A stretch of DNA of 64,000 bases from Burhinus oedicnemus. Taxonomy: Eukaryota > Chordata > Aves > Charadriiformes > Burhinidae. Positions 1 to 14,110 of this stretch are shown piece after piece. Made by a program: the position numbers and the translations under genes. The stretch lies in NCBI GenBank assembly GCA_008921705.1, contig VFFE01008529.1:800236-864235 (forward strand), given 5' to 3'. Each line of letters opens with the position of its first letter. The stretch's first letter is position 1. The notes beneath the pieces are model-generated. The model was given only the letters and a program-made list of their open reading frames with translations, ran no database searches and had not been told where the DNA came from.

Positions 1-60
1 TTTTTTTTTTTTTTTCCCTTTTTTTTTTTTGGTGTGTGTGTGTGTGCGTGTGTTAATAGT
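1..60. repeat. poly-T run followed by (GT)n microsatellite
   Basis: A T-rich run (1-30) is followed by alternating GT with one C interruption, to about position 52. Simple sequence; nothing else is visible. Confidence 0.9.
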
Positions 61-3000
61 ATAGATAATAGTGCTCAACAGGTAGCAAAATTTTCTGGTA
101 AGATAGTGTTTTATTACAGAAGGCTAATTTGTCTGAATAGAAATGCTTTGCAGAAGTGTATCTGATTTGGTCGGTGCAGTAGCTGGTACTCCAGCAGCTG
201 CTGGCTGAAGTTTGCTGCAGTGAGATGAACAGGAATGTCCATGTCAGCCAGGGTTTTCTGGGGAGCAGGTTCTGGTTTCGTTTGCCATAGGTTAAGGGTT
301 TTTTGTTGTTGTTGCTGGTTGGTAGTATTAGTTTTGATTGTGAAATATCAAAACTTTTTACAGTTTACAATTCTGATTTTTGTCCAGCCTTTCACGTGGA
401 AATAGGAACTCACGTCTTCTGCATTCTAGATAATCATTGTTAATACAAGTCCTGTATTAAGGCTCCAGTACGTGACAGGCGCACAGACAAAATACTTCAA
501 TGCAGTTTTATCATTAGATATGGGTTTGCGCTAGGGTTTCATGTGATTTGCCTCCTAATGTTGTCCTAAGGCACAGTGCAATCTGACTCCTAAAGAAACC
601 AGAAGATGAATGCCATGGCTGAAGAGTATTTTGTTGTTCACCTTGATACCCGCTTGTAAGTATGATGGTATTATGTGTAATTGGCAGTAATTGAACGAGT
701 TCCATGAAAGAAAATTTCATTTCTTTCTTCTCTTACTGTTGCAGACTGTGCAGAGCTAAAGATCAAGGTACAAATATTTTTAATAATCTTCTGCTTCAGT
801 AGGTATAGCAAGTTTTCAACTCGCCACAATTTACAAGATTGCTGAAATAAAAAAAAGTGTATTTTCTTAGAAAAAAATCCCTTTTTTTGGTCTCATTTAT
901 TGGTTGTGTTGGAACACAAGCAGGAAAGAGAGAGCATGATGCGCTTAATATATTCCCCCCAGCTTCTGGATGACTAAGACTGTACGATGTACCACGGGAT
1001 GCACTTGCACCATAGATTAGGCATGGATATAGTCTTTAAAAGACCAGTATTGCTGGAAGCATAGCCCTCTAGTTGTGTTTTAATGTGAAATTCTAATACT
1101 TGATTTTGTTGTGAGAATTGAGCCTAAATATTCACTTCAAAATGAATCCTTATAGTCAGTTCACAGTAGAAATGAAAATGCCATTGTTGTTCTTGTCCAG
1201 CACCACCTTCTCTGTGGAAGAGGAAATGAATTATCACAGAGCAGTGAGCTGGTTATAAAGAATCCTCTCTCTCACATCTGGAGGCTATTATCAAACTACT
1301 CAGGAACCTTCATATGGAAATAGAAACTCCTTTACTGTGGGGATTACGCTTTTAAGAATTTTTCAGTTTTGCCCCAGCCATATATAACACTTGCTAGTAT
1401 ACCTAGGGGAGACGGACTATTTAATGAAATAGTTCTAACTGATGGTGTCTTGAATTATCATTAGAATGTTTAAAGAATAGGCTCTTTTTAGTCCCTGTGC
1501 AAATACTCTTTTGTGTTGTATCTGTATATGTGGAAGCAAAGTTTCTGAGAACTTAAAAGACTTTCAGTGTTTTAGTTTATGAACCTTCTTTAGAATACTT
1601 AAACAATTGTTAGACTTTGGCAGGAAAACTGGAAAGAATCCCATAACAAATCTTTCCAGTAATAAAGACTAGATACTGCTGAAGACTGAATTGCTTTAAA
1701 AAAATAAAACAAAAATTGGTGCTGTGGCACCACGATCAAATCACGGATGTGTAAGATGATGAGTAGCAGAGTATGAAGAGATAATGTGCTGATAAATATG
1801 TGCACTGTCTCTTACATCTCATTATTTGAGAAGAAATATACATACGTTGTTAAAACATATGATTTGATCCACAGTATTACAGCTTGTGTCATAGAAAATT
1901 AGGTGAAAGTTTAAAACTAGGATAACAAAATACTTCAAGGTTTTCAGTATGGCAAGGCCAAACTAACAATATTTCTCAAAGTTTCTTACATTAAAATTAC
2001 TTTAAAAGGTCTTGGGTTGAGTGGCCAAGTATTATCATGCCTCAAAAGCGGACTGTAAACAAAAAGTAGATTTAAAGAAGTAATTCTTGTTAATGACGAA
2101 CCATACAGTGAACTAAGGTTAGATAGTACACTGCACACTTAACAACCTTTAAGCTGTTTGGGAAAGAGGAAACATGATGAGATGAATTGGTTGGTTGATC
2201 ACAAGCAAGGAGAATTTAACAGAATTACTATTAAGTCAAACAATTTAAGTGAATGGGGTGAATCTCGTGGAAGCTTTTAGGCTTACTGTCAATAGAAGCA
2301 AGGTGAGGAATAGTGAGAGAAAACAAAACTATTTGCTGACTTTATGAAGTTGTAAAGGGCTAAGTCTGGGAAGACTGATGTATCAGTCTAGGCCACTCAG
2401 TGAAATCTTTCACTGAACAGCTTCTGTCAAAAGATCTAATAGGACTTAATGGTGGGTAAGGAGCCAAATGGCAAATGCTGTGGTTATTATACTTCCTTCA
2501 TATAAATTAAGCATGTGTGCTCATTTGAATACTGTGTGAATGTGCTCTGTGCAGTGCTGCAGTTCTAGTGAACCTTTGCCTTCAAAGATATGAGATGAGG
2601 ATGTGACAAGAATAATCGGAACCTGGAAGGCAAAGTAAAAGAGATACTTTAGAAGGGTAAATGGGGAACCTCTACTGTCTCAGGTCATGATACAAAACTA
2701 GGAAATATATCATTAAATTAAAATGAATAAATGAATTGATATATTGGATACAAGTTTTGGAAATTAGCAACGTATTTCTGAGACCTTGAATTTAAAATGA
2801 TTGGTGATCGCATCTTACGCTTGTGCCAGTGTCTAATGAATAGCAGTAAAAGTAAATTTTCTGTGGGACTAGTAGGATATGGATATAGCTGCCCTTTTTA
2901 GGCTTCATATGCTTGCCACTATTAAGGTTAAGAATTTGCGTTTCTATTAGATTGTTAAGAGTTTATGTATCAGAAGGCTAAATTCTTCTTTTTTCCCTGG

Positions 3001-6000
3001 TCTTGACAATTGGATTCTATCTACCTTCCTTTCTACTGGCTCTGGAACATATCAGACCTGTCCATGATCTAACTATGCCTGTCAGAAAACTCTCTTTTTC
3101 TGAGGAGGTTTTCAGCCAGATTGGTCAGTTAAGTTGACTCATGGAGTTCAACAAGTGTTGGGGCCAGTGCAAAATATGCGGTGGCACTACATGGCCAGAA
3201 GCAGGACAGGGTGAGTAATGGGAAAGGGAGAAGGAGATGGTGGCAGTGAGTGGTTAAACTGGATCTCCATGTCATGTGGAACCAAAGCCACAGCTACTGG
3301 GAGAGGGCTTTGAACCATATGTACTGCTGTGACTCCTCATTGGCAAATAGGTCTGAATTTCTGTCTGTGCTGCTTTTTCCTTTGGTATTTCTTACCTTGT
3401 CAGTGTGTATGGAACTGTAAGAAAGACAGTACTCCAGCCAGTCAGTTACAAGGGAAGTTCTGTTAAATTCCTGGCCATTAAAGCTGATTATAATCTACGT
3501 ACTCCTTAATGACAAATTTTAACATTTTCAGAACAAACAAAAGCACAGCTTGCTTTGATGGGAGTGGTTTTTTTGTTGTTGGTTTGTTTTGTTTTTTTTT
3601 TTTAAATTTATTTTAACAGCTTAAAATAGTCCCCATTTCAAAGGAGAGGAGAGATGAGAAACATCTCATATTGTGACAACAGTGGATATAAATTAACTTA
3701 CAGGACGTTCTTCCATGAAGCATAGTGGTACCTGCTTAAAGACAAAAAAAAAATAGACTTGGCTTTCAGTGTCATTTGGCTTGGAGGAAAAAGGACCTCA
3801 CAATTACATACAGTAGTGAAGGAATGGGGGTTGTATAAAAATGGTTTTGAATCTTCCAATCTTACTACAATATAAATTTAAAGGCAATGATACCGTCTAA
3901 AAGACTCAGCTCTGAATAAGGTTGTATTTTGTCAAAGCTGAGTGATAAGGACAGGCATGTAGTATTTTCTTTGCACGTCATGAATCTGATTTTTCCCATG
4001 GGCTTGTTCGTGGCCAAAGAGTACAAGATTTATCATGCGAAGTGATAAGAGTAGTAGGATTATCTTCTGCTGGGCAGGAAGGACACCATTGTACTTCCTT
4101 TTGTGCTGTTGTAATCTTGGGAAGCATACTTTTTTGCAGTCTTTCCTTGCAGCAGCCCATACAAGTTATTGTAATCAAGATGTCAACATTACGTGACTGA
4201 TTTTGCAGGGCAAAATATTCCACCACTATATTTAAATAGCATGTTCTAACTTGTGCTGTGAAAGACATTTTATATTAAGACATCTGATTTTTCTCATTTT
4301 ATTTGCCTCCCCCCCCCATCTGTTGTGTTTATGTGACGTGAGGAATCTTCTAGATTTGTAGCAGAACTGGAATTCTGCTGTGTGTTAGTTATGGAGATAC
4401 AACATGTGTGTAATTGTACAACCTCTCTCCCAAATTGGTAATAATACTCGTTTTGATTATGATGCTGTATGTGTGTGATGTTTATATTCATTATGTAGTT
4501 ACTTAAAAATGCATATATCAAGAAAGCTACTTCAAATAATCCATGAACTGCTCAGTATACTGTTTTTATTTTAAGTAGTAGTCAGTCTCTCTGCCTTTTT
4601 CATATGTCAGATTAATTTAACATCTGGGCTCCTGGAAAAAATATTCACCAAGTTGCTCCATATAAGTAAAATAATACAGAATATGCTGTTTTACCAGTGT
4701 GAAGATAGTGGTAAATTATAAGTCTGAGACTTCTTTGCTCGTGTCTGGCAGTTGGCCAAACCTCCGAAGAAAAGCCCAATGTAGGTTAGTTCCCAGGGGA
4801 AGGATAGCCAGTTAAACTGTTTGGCTAGTCAGAGGGGTATTACTGTACAGGCTACCATTGCTATTCCTGCATAAGCTTTACATCTCTTACGATACATCTG
4901 CAGTCACATCTAGAAACCCTGGTCATTGGCTTCGCTTGGTGAGCAAAGTATAAAGAACGAAGCAAATAGTCTTTGCTCCCAAGAGCATATGATATGCTTT
5001 GTATAATCTTTTATTCAACTTTTTGGGTTTTTTCCTGAGTTATTCAGAGCCAGTTAAGTGTCCTGTCAGAGAGTATAGATTAAAGATAGAATTTGTAGTG
5101 GTAATCGGGCAATAAAATTTATTTTTCAGTACCAGGAAGGGAATGCTACTTTTTGTTTTACTAATGACAACAGCAAAACTTCGTAAAAATCCATTGACTC
5201 CTTTCCAATTCATTGATTCTAGGATTCATGTATGCCCCTTGCTTAATTTGTGCATCTACTTCTGTCTAGCTACGACTCTGATAAATGCGGACCCTGAAAA
5301 GGAATTGTTTGCCATGAAGTGAAACCCTGCGAGAGGATGGTACTCCAGAGCGTATGCTTCCATGGTCAGAAAGAAGCCCCAGTTCTCAGGCTGGAGATGC
5401 TGCTGGCCCTTTACTACCCACTTCTACTTGCAGTCTCTTTCCAGTGCATAAGTGGCACTCCTGTATTTAAGGCGTATTAAGAGAGAGTCATTTGGCTCTT
5501 GTTTTGGTAGATTAAGCAAGCCACTGTCTCATAATGTCCCCTTACAAGAAAAAGCTTTTGAGACTCCTTTGATAGCCACCTTCTGTACTGTTCCCATTTT
5601 GAATTCTTTTTTTGAGTCAGTGAGGGTAATCAGACCTAAGTGGTGTGTTTCAAATCAGCATTTAGTATTGTTAACATTTCATGAGTTGTATTGTTGTTTT
5701 TTCCTTTCCTTGACTGGAAATACTTCTTCTGTCATATCCTGCAATTGCATTTTCATTGTTTTCATGCACATAGCCTGTTGTTGGCTCATAATCTTTTTAC
5801 AGTTGCTTAATAAATGTCCATCTTTCTCTTCTCTTGTTGTTTCCAGCTGATAAGCTCTTAATAGTACAAGTTCTTGGTTTTAAACACTAAGCATGTGACC
5901 ATTGAGCAATTATTAGTCTTTGCTATTTCTGTTCTTCTCATACAATACCCTGTCCTCTGCTGCCAGTCCCTAGCTTGTCATTACACTCCATTCCTACTTC

Positions 6001-6214
6001 TTGTACCACAGTTGTTTATAGAAATAGCAAATGGGGTCAATTATAACACCATTCTGCACCAATAAATTAATTCAGGTCCAAAAGGTCCTTTCAGTTTAAC
6101 ATTTTAGGAAAGGGCTAAGGAGACAATATTGGGCTCAGCATCCTCTCTTCCAGCGTCCTCAATTTCCATGTGGCTCGGTGTGATGCTGTTCTTGACGCTC
6201 AGACAAATTGCCTG

Positions 6215-7450
6215 TCATGTTCTTCCTTGTCTAGAGAGTTGATTATCTTATCAAAGGAAGTTTATTGGGCTAGCAAAGTAATTCCCTTTTTATTTGTTAC
6301 CTTGTTTTTCTTAACTTCTGTGTTTGTTTAGCCTTTCCAAATTAGGTTTGTATTATAAAATTCTGTTGATGTCAGCCTGTTGGATGTGTTGGCAGGATCT
6401 GCTTTCTTGATGATTAGGTTAACATTTGCTAATTTCTGGCCAGTTGATGTCCTCCTTGTTCGGGTGTTAGTTTATGTGGGGTTTTTTTTGTTGTTGTTGA
6501 GTTTTTTGTTTGCTTTTGGGTTTGGTTTTGTTGTTTTTTTTTTTGTTTGTTTGTGTGTTTGTTTTGTTTTTGTTTTTGTTTTTTTTAAAGAAAAGCAAAC
6601 AAATCCCCTGTTGCTAAGTTTTGTGATTTCATTTGTCAGGTATTTAAAGATTCTGAAATAAGAATCAGCTGGTCCTCCTGATTTGAATATTTTGACATCT
6701 TTTATTTTTATTTCTATCCACCCAGTGATTTCCATTTTTCCATGTTTGTTCGGTGGTTCTGGCTGATAGATAGGACTATATATGAGGGAGACCAAAACTT
6801 CTCATCCTAAATCTCCGCCATTTAGAAGTATGTTTTTCCAGATACGCATGTCTGGATTTTGCTATGTTTTACAATTAGGTCTTAGTCAAACAACATAATT
6901 TATTGTTAATAGCTCATGGCAAGGATCACCCATACTACTGCTTAAACCCTGTGAGGAAAAAAAGTAAAAATGCTCTAATGGCAGAGTTGAAAATTGCAGC
7001 ATTTGGGTGTACTTTGATTTCACCCTTCTCTTGACATCTTTCCCTGGGCTGTCCAAGCTCTGGAAGAGTCATCTGGGCTCTCATCAATTTGGGGAAGTTT
7101 TACTTCCAAATATCTTTTATACTTAATCTTAATACTGAAGTTAACTTCTAATGTTATTCCAGTAACAGTAGATGGTATCAAATTCTCTCAATTGTTGAAA
7201 TTTCTTCTTTTGATGATTGCAAGGTGAATTTTTAGATACCGAGTATCTTTCCCTGGTCTTTTTCCAAGCCAAGGGTGGTTCCCTGTAACTTCTTTGGAAT
7301 ACTGTAAGCAAGCTGTTGTAAGAATAGATGCAACCTGCACACACCTTACCCAAGCTGTGACTAGTTTGGAGGTTTGTGTTTGTCCTGCCAACTGCAGCAA
7401 GGCTTTCCTAGACCTGCCTACTTCTTCCTCTCTGCAAGCACTGTTTTGAG
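6215..7450 (-). mobile_element. possible decayed antisense CR1/LINE remnant
   Basis: Several short stretches (for example near 6235-6290 and 6365-6460) resemble, in order, the antisense of CR1 reverse-transcriptase sequence as I remember it. The block is interrupted by a G/T tract at 6478-6590. Divergence is high and the ends are uncertain, so this is a weak call. RepeatMasker with an avian library would settle it. Confidence 0.35.
6478..6590. repeat. G/T-only low-complexity tract
   Basis: About 110 bases consist almost only of T and G on the + strand, ending in a T run. This creates spurious long reading frames on both strands. Confidence 0.9.
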
Positions 7451-9650
7451 TCTTTTCTCTGTCTACACCAATTACGCTGTCCTCTCCTTGTGTTTATATA
7501 GCTCTTCTCTCTATAATACTGGAATCATCAGGATGTTTCAGCAGTAGCTGAGCTTTCTGATCCAACAAACCATGCACCTAAATCTACACAGTCAGTAAAC
7601 ACAAACCAGGATCTGAAGAGCAAAAGTTAGTATCCCTGACTGAGGCATAGGTCTTGCACGAGAGCCACGTGCAGCTGAGTCACGTAAGGGCAAGCTACCA
7701 TGCTGATTTACTGTCTTTGAAAACAAGCAGCATGTAAACTGCATACGAGGTGTGGGCAGACTGAACAACGCTTTGGCAGCCTCTGGTGTATTCAGTTCAG
7801 TGCAATTGAAAGGCTGACAGTCTCAGAAGAAGCTGCAGGTAGAGTTCATCTCACCTCGTTTCAGGCATCTAGTCACACTGAGCTGCTTTCATAGTCAGCG
7901 CAGAGAATTCCAGGGCAGAACTGAGCTGACGTCTGTATATATCATAGACATCTGTGCTTGAATTCAGTTGTGGTCTGTGCGTTTCTCTTCTCTTCAATGG
8001 GTGAAAGAGCAGCCCAGAGTGACTGGCTTGCATGGTGCGTGTTTTTATGCAGTCGGATGAACGCCTCCCTGAAAGCTCTAAATTCTTTGATTTTCAATAT
8101 GCTCATAATGTTCTAAGGGTGACTTAGCAGTCTTAATTTAACTACTGCTAGTTTGAATGAAGGCATTTGCATTTCTGTACCATCTCCAAAGTTAGAGCAT
8201 TTCACTTACATGTTTGCAGAGCCTGGGAGAGTGAAATCTTGGTCTGATAACTAGAATTTCAAGGTACTATGGAAAAAATGGCAATAATGACTATTTCTGT
8301 AATAGTTTTAACACTTTTATTTTTGCAAGGTAACTAAAGTACCAGTATATGATAACTTAATGGAGATGCATTAAATCAAAACCAATGTAGAATGAATCTA
8401 ATCATAAATGTGAATAGCTGTATTTTGTTTACATTTCCTAGCAATTAGTGTTTAAATTGAGTGCTTAATTGTTTGGAAAAGAATGGATGATGATACATTA
8501 ATATGTTTAAGTAATACTGTTCTGTCTCCTGCTTTTTGCACAGAGGACAGTAGGAATTTTCTGTGGTGGAAGCTACTAAGTCTGTAGGGTTTTACATAAA
8601 TGCTCTAGCTAGGGTTGTTTCGACTGTGCAACAAGACTTCAGTTAGACAATAGTACTGTAATTTGAAAAAGGTAGTGAGTTCCTGTTATGGTTTAATCAC
8701 TTTTTCCTGGAAAAAATTACCACCTTTAGCATGGTAATAATTAATACCTAACTCTGAAATAACTACTTCATTCTGCTAGAGAAATATTTATGTAATGGTT
8801 GAATCAAAACTTTGGGAAATTGAGAGTCCTTTTAAACCTAAAATGAAAACTTCAGTACGAAGAGGAATTGGAGTGGGGTTTTGTTTGTTTTGGGCTTTTT
8901 TTGCAGTTAGAACAAGGTATAGTTAAGGTGGATCAGATCACATCTTGAATGTAATTTACTTTGATAGAGTACCTAGAATACGAATAACTTCAGTAAAGAA
9001 GTTTTTCTTAACATGCAGATTCTTGGAAAAAATAGTTGTACTAAAATCTGTCTGGCAGTAGCAATTCACATCTCCTCTCTGCACTTGTATTGTTTCTTCC
9101 CTCTGGTTCAATGAAATGTTAATCACAGCCTTGAATTTTGTGGGGCTTACTTGCTTTGTCATACTCCCTCATTGTTGCGTTTATGTTTTATGAGTGGTTT
9201 CCAGTTTGGGTTTAAAAAAAATTAAAACTTTAAATTATTTGGACCTTTAGTCTTTTGCATATGTAGAGTTTATTTCAGGTTTTCAGCTTCATTAGCAGAT
9301 TCTTTTAGTAGATCAGTTTCTAGCTGTCACCATTAATACTGGTATTGCAGTGGTATGGCTAAAAAATTTAACTATGAAAATTTTTCTGAACCAATTATGA
9401 GCAGTTCTTCATAAGATGTTTTAACTTTGTCATAAGATGTTATCAAAATTTATTAGGCAGCATGCAACTTGCATACTGCTTTTTTCTTTTTGTTTGTTTG
9501 GTTGGTAGGTTTTGGGGTTTTTTTTCCCTTAAATTCCTCTGAGAAAGCCCACAGTTTGTAACAGAAAATGTAATGGAGTTACAGGAAATGTACAAAGAGT
9601 GAGAACTGTGACTACAATATAATTTAAGAAAGATTTTTGGGAAGGGCTGG

Positions 9651-10358
9651 TGTCGTGGTGTGCGCTGGAGTGGCCACTGAGGCAAAACGACAGATGCTCT
9701 CCCCCACCTTTTTTTCAAAGGAGAGGGGGAAGAGAGAGAAAGAGACTTAGGAGTTTAGAAGGAACTAAACTACTTTAATGAAATATTATTAATAAAATAA
9801 TAAAAAGGAGATAATGAAATATATACAAAACCAGTATCGAGCTGCCAGGATGATGGCAGGCATGGGGAAAGTCCCAGACTGGACTCAGCAACAGACGGGA
9901 ACTGGATTCCGGAGCGTACAGATCCGGATCAAAGGCAGATGAACAGACAGAGTCCTCCTCGGATGCCGGCCATTGAAGGAAGAGGGCTGACCCTTTGGTC
10001 CCTCAGCTCTTACGCTGAGCATGAGGCAGATGGGATGGAATATCCTGTTGGTCAGTTTTGGGTCACCTGTCCTGTCCGCTCCTCCCTGCAGGTGTGACCC
10101 CTCTATGCTCTTCTGCTTCTGACCCTCCAACGGGGCAAATAACAAAGTTGGCTGCCCTTGGGTGTTACAGCAATAAGTATCAGCAAGAGCCTCTCTGCAT
10201 CCCATCCCTTGGCATCAACTATAAACGTGGGTCTTACCAGTCTGAGAGTGAACAGTTTCTGCACAATATGTTGTTAATTTCAGTAGTTAGAAGAAGCTTA
10301 GCTAAAAAGTAAAATTACTGAACAGAAAATTGGTTCTGTTTTACCTCAAACCAGGACA
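9651..10358 (-). mobile_element. solo LTR of an avian endogenous retrovirus
   Basis: The element is 708 bp. It starts TGTCGTGGTG and ends ACCAGGACA, giving the TG...CA ends of a retroviral LTR. It is flanked on both sides by GCTGG (9646-9650 and 10359-10363), a perfect 5-bp target-site duplication. The sequence resembles the avian LTR family whose sense strand begins TGTCCTGGTTT and ends CACGACA, which places it on the minus strand; an ATTAAA in the AT-rich minus-strand stretch is a plausible poly(A) signal. No internal gag, pol or env sequence lies next to it, so it is a solo LTR left by recombination. The 5-bp duplication fits an ERVL-like or ERV1-like group. The family name is from memory; the ends and duplications are read directly. 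Confidence 0.88.
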
Positions 10359-12016
10359 GCTGGGTAAGTATGCTTAACTTTACATGTTAATATTTCTATT
10401 GAGTCTGTGTATCCCAAGCAATACCAATCCCAGGTGATTAGAAGTAACTTTTCTTTTTCAGATCCTAACACAGAGGAGAACTTGCAGTATGTTGTCATTT
10501 CATTTCTTTGTATTACGGACATATTTGTGAACTATAGTCCTAGACAAAGACTTTGCATTAAATGCTGTATAAAGATGGAGGGAGGAAGGGAAGGTAGTTC
10601 CTATCTTAGAGGAAACAAGACAAGGGATGGCTGTGGAGGGAAAGATAGGAGTACCCCAGGAAATCATGGAACAGTTGTTGATCAGTGTGTTGTACTCGAG
10701 GATATGCGGTTCTATTATGAATAAGTGATTTCATCAAACATACAATAACTTGTACTTCTAAAGACTTAAGTTGCTGTCTTGGTTGTTGCTTGATAACTAA
10801 TTTTTCAGTTGTGCTAGAGGGCAAGAGTAGCAGTCCTGTAACTGGTGAAATTTTGAGCAAGTTCTTGGCTTTCTAGCAAGTGTGAAGAGGCAAACATATA
10901 TTGTATTTAATGTCTGGACTTGTTTTTTTTTCTTCTGCTTAACAATTAATCTCATGTGTAGATTAGCAGGTATTTGGAAATAATTCTATTGTGTCATACC
11001 TTAATCAGTGCCAGTAGTTGCTTGGCTATAGACTACTCCCAGGCTGTAGGATTATGAATATAGTTAATTGCATATATTCAAGGAATGTATAGAATTATTT
11101 TGTTGAACTATGATGACAGTCCAACAAAATTATGGATTGTACTTAAATGGAAGTCTTTATTAATTCCTCTTTCCCCAAATTTTATGTGTCCCGCTGCTAG
11201 CAAGAAAATTTACATCATGCTTTTAACCATGGTATAGGCCTCTATAGTTTGTTTATATATTAGTTTCATTATTTACATTATACTATATATTTTGTGTACC
11301 CCATACATCTTATTCATTATTTGTATTGCTTTGGTATCTAGGATCCTGCAGAAAGACCAAGACAGTATTCTCTTCATTTTTGGTGCGTGCTGTAAACAGA
11401 ACGTCAGGGACTGAAGACTTTATTATAAAACAAAAAACAACACACAAATACAAGCAGATATGGGACTGTAAAGAAACAATGGAGGAAACATGGATCAGTA
11501 CCTTAAGTAGCAGTTGCAGCTTGCCAGTGGCCCAATTACTGCCCAAGTGTTGTTTTGTAATAGAAAGAAACATCAGGGAGTGCTTTGCAGTGAAATAGAA
11601 TGAGGTTTTATGGATATTTGCTGGCAGTTCCTTCTGAATACAAGAGCAACATAGGAAAATCCATCAGGTTAGTGTGTTTTCAAACAGGCAAGACAGTTGC
11701 AAAGACTAGTTTCATTACTTTAATACCAGAATATCCTAACATTTTGTTACCGAATGGGAAAGTTGTGTGAGTTTTCACAGCACCATGCTCCCTTACCTTG
11801 TCTGGTTTTGACATATCAGAGAAGGGATATATGCAAGATTTATGCGTATTGTTATAGGAATATGAGAACCCAAAGAGAGATTGAATCTAGGAGGATATTC
11901 TGGTTATGAAGCTTATGATACATGTAGGAAGAAGGGAGATCGGGCTTATGAGAAAGATTAGATCACTTGTATAGGTTATACAGTTAGTAGAAAGACTGAA
12001 AGGAACTTTAGTGGGA

Positions 12017-12107
12017 CAAGTTCATGTGATACAGATACAGTTTATCTTCAGTCTCCAGAGGTTCAAGTTCATGTGATACAGATACAATTTATCTTCAGTC
12101 TCCAGAG
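12017..12107. repeat. 47-bp period tandem duplication, one mismatch
   Basis: The 44 bases at 12017-12060 recur at 12064-12107 with a single G-to-A difference. The period is 47 bp. It lies in intron and is not linked to any recognised element. Confidence 0.95.
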
Positions 12108-14110
12108 TAGGATCCACAGATCTTTTAGTCCTTTCTACTCTGTTCTTAAGGCCTTCAGTGATAGTTATCTGAATCCCATGCTGCAAGTCAAGGCCATTAT
12201 TCTTTGTCCTGCCACCAGCAGAGAGAGTGTGGTGTGGTTTTTTTGGTTTTGCATCATGTCGGGTTTTGGGTTGGTGGTGGTGGTGTGGTTTGTTTTGTGT
12301 TTGGTTATTTTTGTTTGTTTGCTTTTTAAGGCATCCTTAGTGAAAGAATCTGGTAGGTTTTGAAGGCTGTGTTATCTATTTTTTTTGGTTTTTTTAATTC
12401 CAGTATCTAGGGAGGACAGGTGATGTGTGACACTGTAACAGGCAGACCTGTACTGTCAATAGAAGGATGGTTTTGTCCTTTCAGCTAATGCTTCAAAACA
12501 TAGCTTAAGAATACTTTTAGGGAAACAGGCCAATGCAGGTAGAATTTGGTTTTTTATGGGCTGTGGCTGTAAAGTTCTCTTTCATTCTGTTGCTTGTTTG
12601 TTTTTTTTCTCTCTGTTTCTGTCTTGTTTTTTGGTTTTGCTATAAACTGCTTCACGAAGGAATGTACTTGTACATTTAGGCAAATTGAGGAGGAGTTTTC
12701 AGTAACGTACTGTAGAAAAGGTTGCTGTCAAGCATTTATTTTAATTTATAAGATCTACTGAGTTTAAAACAGGGTTCCAAAACTCAGGGAGGAGGTAAAG
12801 ACAGCGTTTTCATGTTGGAAGCAGAAGCGTGCTGAATAACAGAGGAACAACCTTTGTATCATTTGAACGATGCAATAACAAAAGAATTGTGGTAAGAGCA
12901 GGAGATGTGTTTATTAGCTGTCTGAGCTGAATCTCCTTTTATGTTTTACTCTTAATAGTCCAGAGGCAAATTTGACCCATCAAGATTTATAATTTTGTAT
13001 TTTCTCTTATATCTCTGTAATGTGTGTGCTGTGTACACTCTGTGTGTGATGGGTATACTAAATCCTACTGGGATGCAATATGGCTGTCCTTCACAATTTT
13101 AACTCTAAGGATGCTCAGGTGACGTGGAGGAATGGGACACAAAGTCCGATCTGACTAAGGTCACGCTAAGAATCTGTGGCGCACCTCCCGGTTCTGTGCT
13201 TACATTCTAGACATCATCCTCATCCTTTAAGAAATCCTATTCCAAAAGTTAAACCTGCAATTTTTTATTTCTTCAAAGTAAATTTTCACTTTGAATTTTG
13301 CCAAATCATTATGTTGAGATGTTTCAGTTAACTGGGGTTGTATAATAATTAAAAATAAACAATTTTGGTGGCATTTCATAGGAATTAGTAGTTCTTAGCT
13401 GCACTAGAAGAAACAAGGAAACCACATAGCTGATTTTTTTCGTTATATAGATAAAGCTGTAGATGCACTTTTGAGTATGCAGAAAGAATAAATCTGCAGC
13501 ATTAGGCATATTTTACATGAGGGATTAAATTCTTACCTGATATCTAGTTTGTTTAAACCAGATAAAAAGATTGTGTGTATGTAAAGTAGTTCTTGAGTTA
13601 TGTGCCTTGATACAGGCAGAGCATAAGACTGGTCTTTTAGGCGCTTCTCAAGTCTTGGCATACCTCTTAAAGCAGCTGCATTATATATGGCCCACACATT
13701 AAGCCAGATGGCTTGCAGCCCCTCGGACTGTCCATACTGAGGCACGTCCTCACTTTGAAGTGTTCTCAGACTGCTTTAATGAAGAGGTGCTGCCATCTCC
13801 AACCTCACAGGTGTGCAGCAGTTTCTGTGCTGCACCTCAGGTTAAGACTGGCAAAATGAGCAGAGCTGCAAAGCATTTTTCAGTGTCTTAATTTAAAATA
13901 CTGAGTTCAATAAGCCTTTAAGAACCAGATTAACACTTCTCTTTTTCTGATGTTTGTCCTAACAAAAAAACTGTAGTACTGTGATTATGCAGTGGAGCAC
14001 ATATTGATAGCATTGCATCCTTTTAGAAATTACTGTTTAGTAAATAGGAATAAAAGTAGAAACCACTCCAATGTGGTGTTTTGTTTTGTTTTGTTTTCTG
14101 TGCTTTTCAG

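Larger units (their letters stand above)
1..14110 (+). other. PDS5A: 3' part of a PDS5A 5' intron
   Basis: No exon was found in these 14.1 kb. The remembered first coding exon (46 residues ending in KRLK before MVVKTF) was looked for and is not here, so it and the promoter lie upstream. There is no CpG-rich promoter-like region. The intron holds a starting T/GT microsatellite, a possible old LINE remnant (about 6215-7450), a solo LTR (9651-10358), a 47-bp tandem duplication (12017-12107) and several G/T-only tracts. It ends with a TTTTCTGTGCTTTTCAG acceptor. Confidence 0.85.

Noticed and set aside
1750..1800. C/D box snoRNA-like motifs (ATGATGA and CTGA)
   Set aside because: Spacing is too short, there is no terminal stem, and such motifs are frequent by chance in AT-rich introns.
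5452..5850. 132-codon open frame, the longest on the + strand before the first PDS5A exon
   Set aside because: Hydrophobic T-rich translation without family resemblance, no splice-site context, and not the missing PDS5A N-terminus.
6472..6795. 107-codon open frame on the minus strand
   Set aside because: It owes its length to the G/T (A/C) low-complexity tract and encodes Lys/Thr/Gln repeats; no protein-like composition.
9885..10312. Open frames of 84-106 codons on both strands
   Set aside because: They lie entirely inside the solo LTR and have no relation to retroviral proteins; LTRs are non-coding.
13533..13745. 70-codon minus-strand frame followed by a donor-like GTAAG, considered as an antisense exon
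   Set aside because: No acceptor partner or recognisable protein; a chance open frame is simpler.
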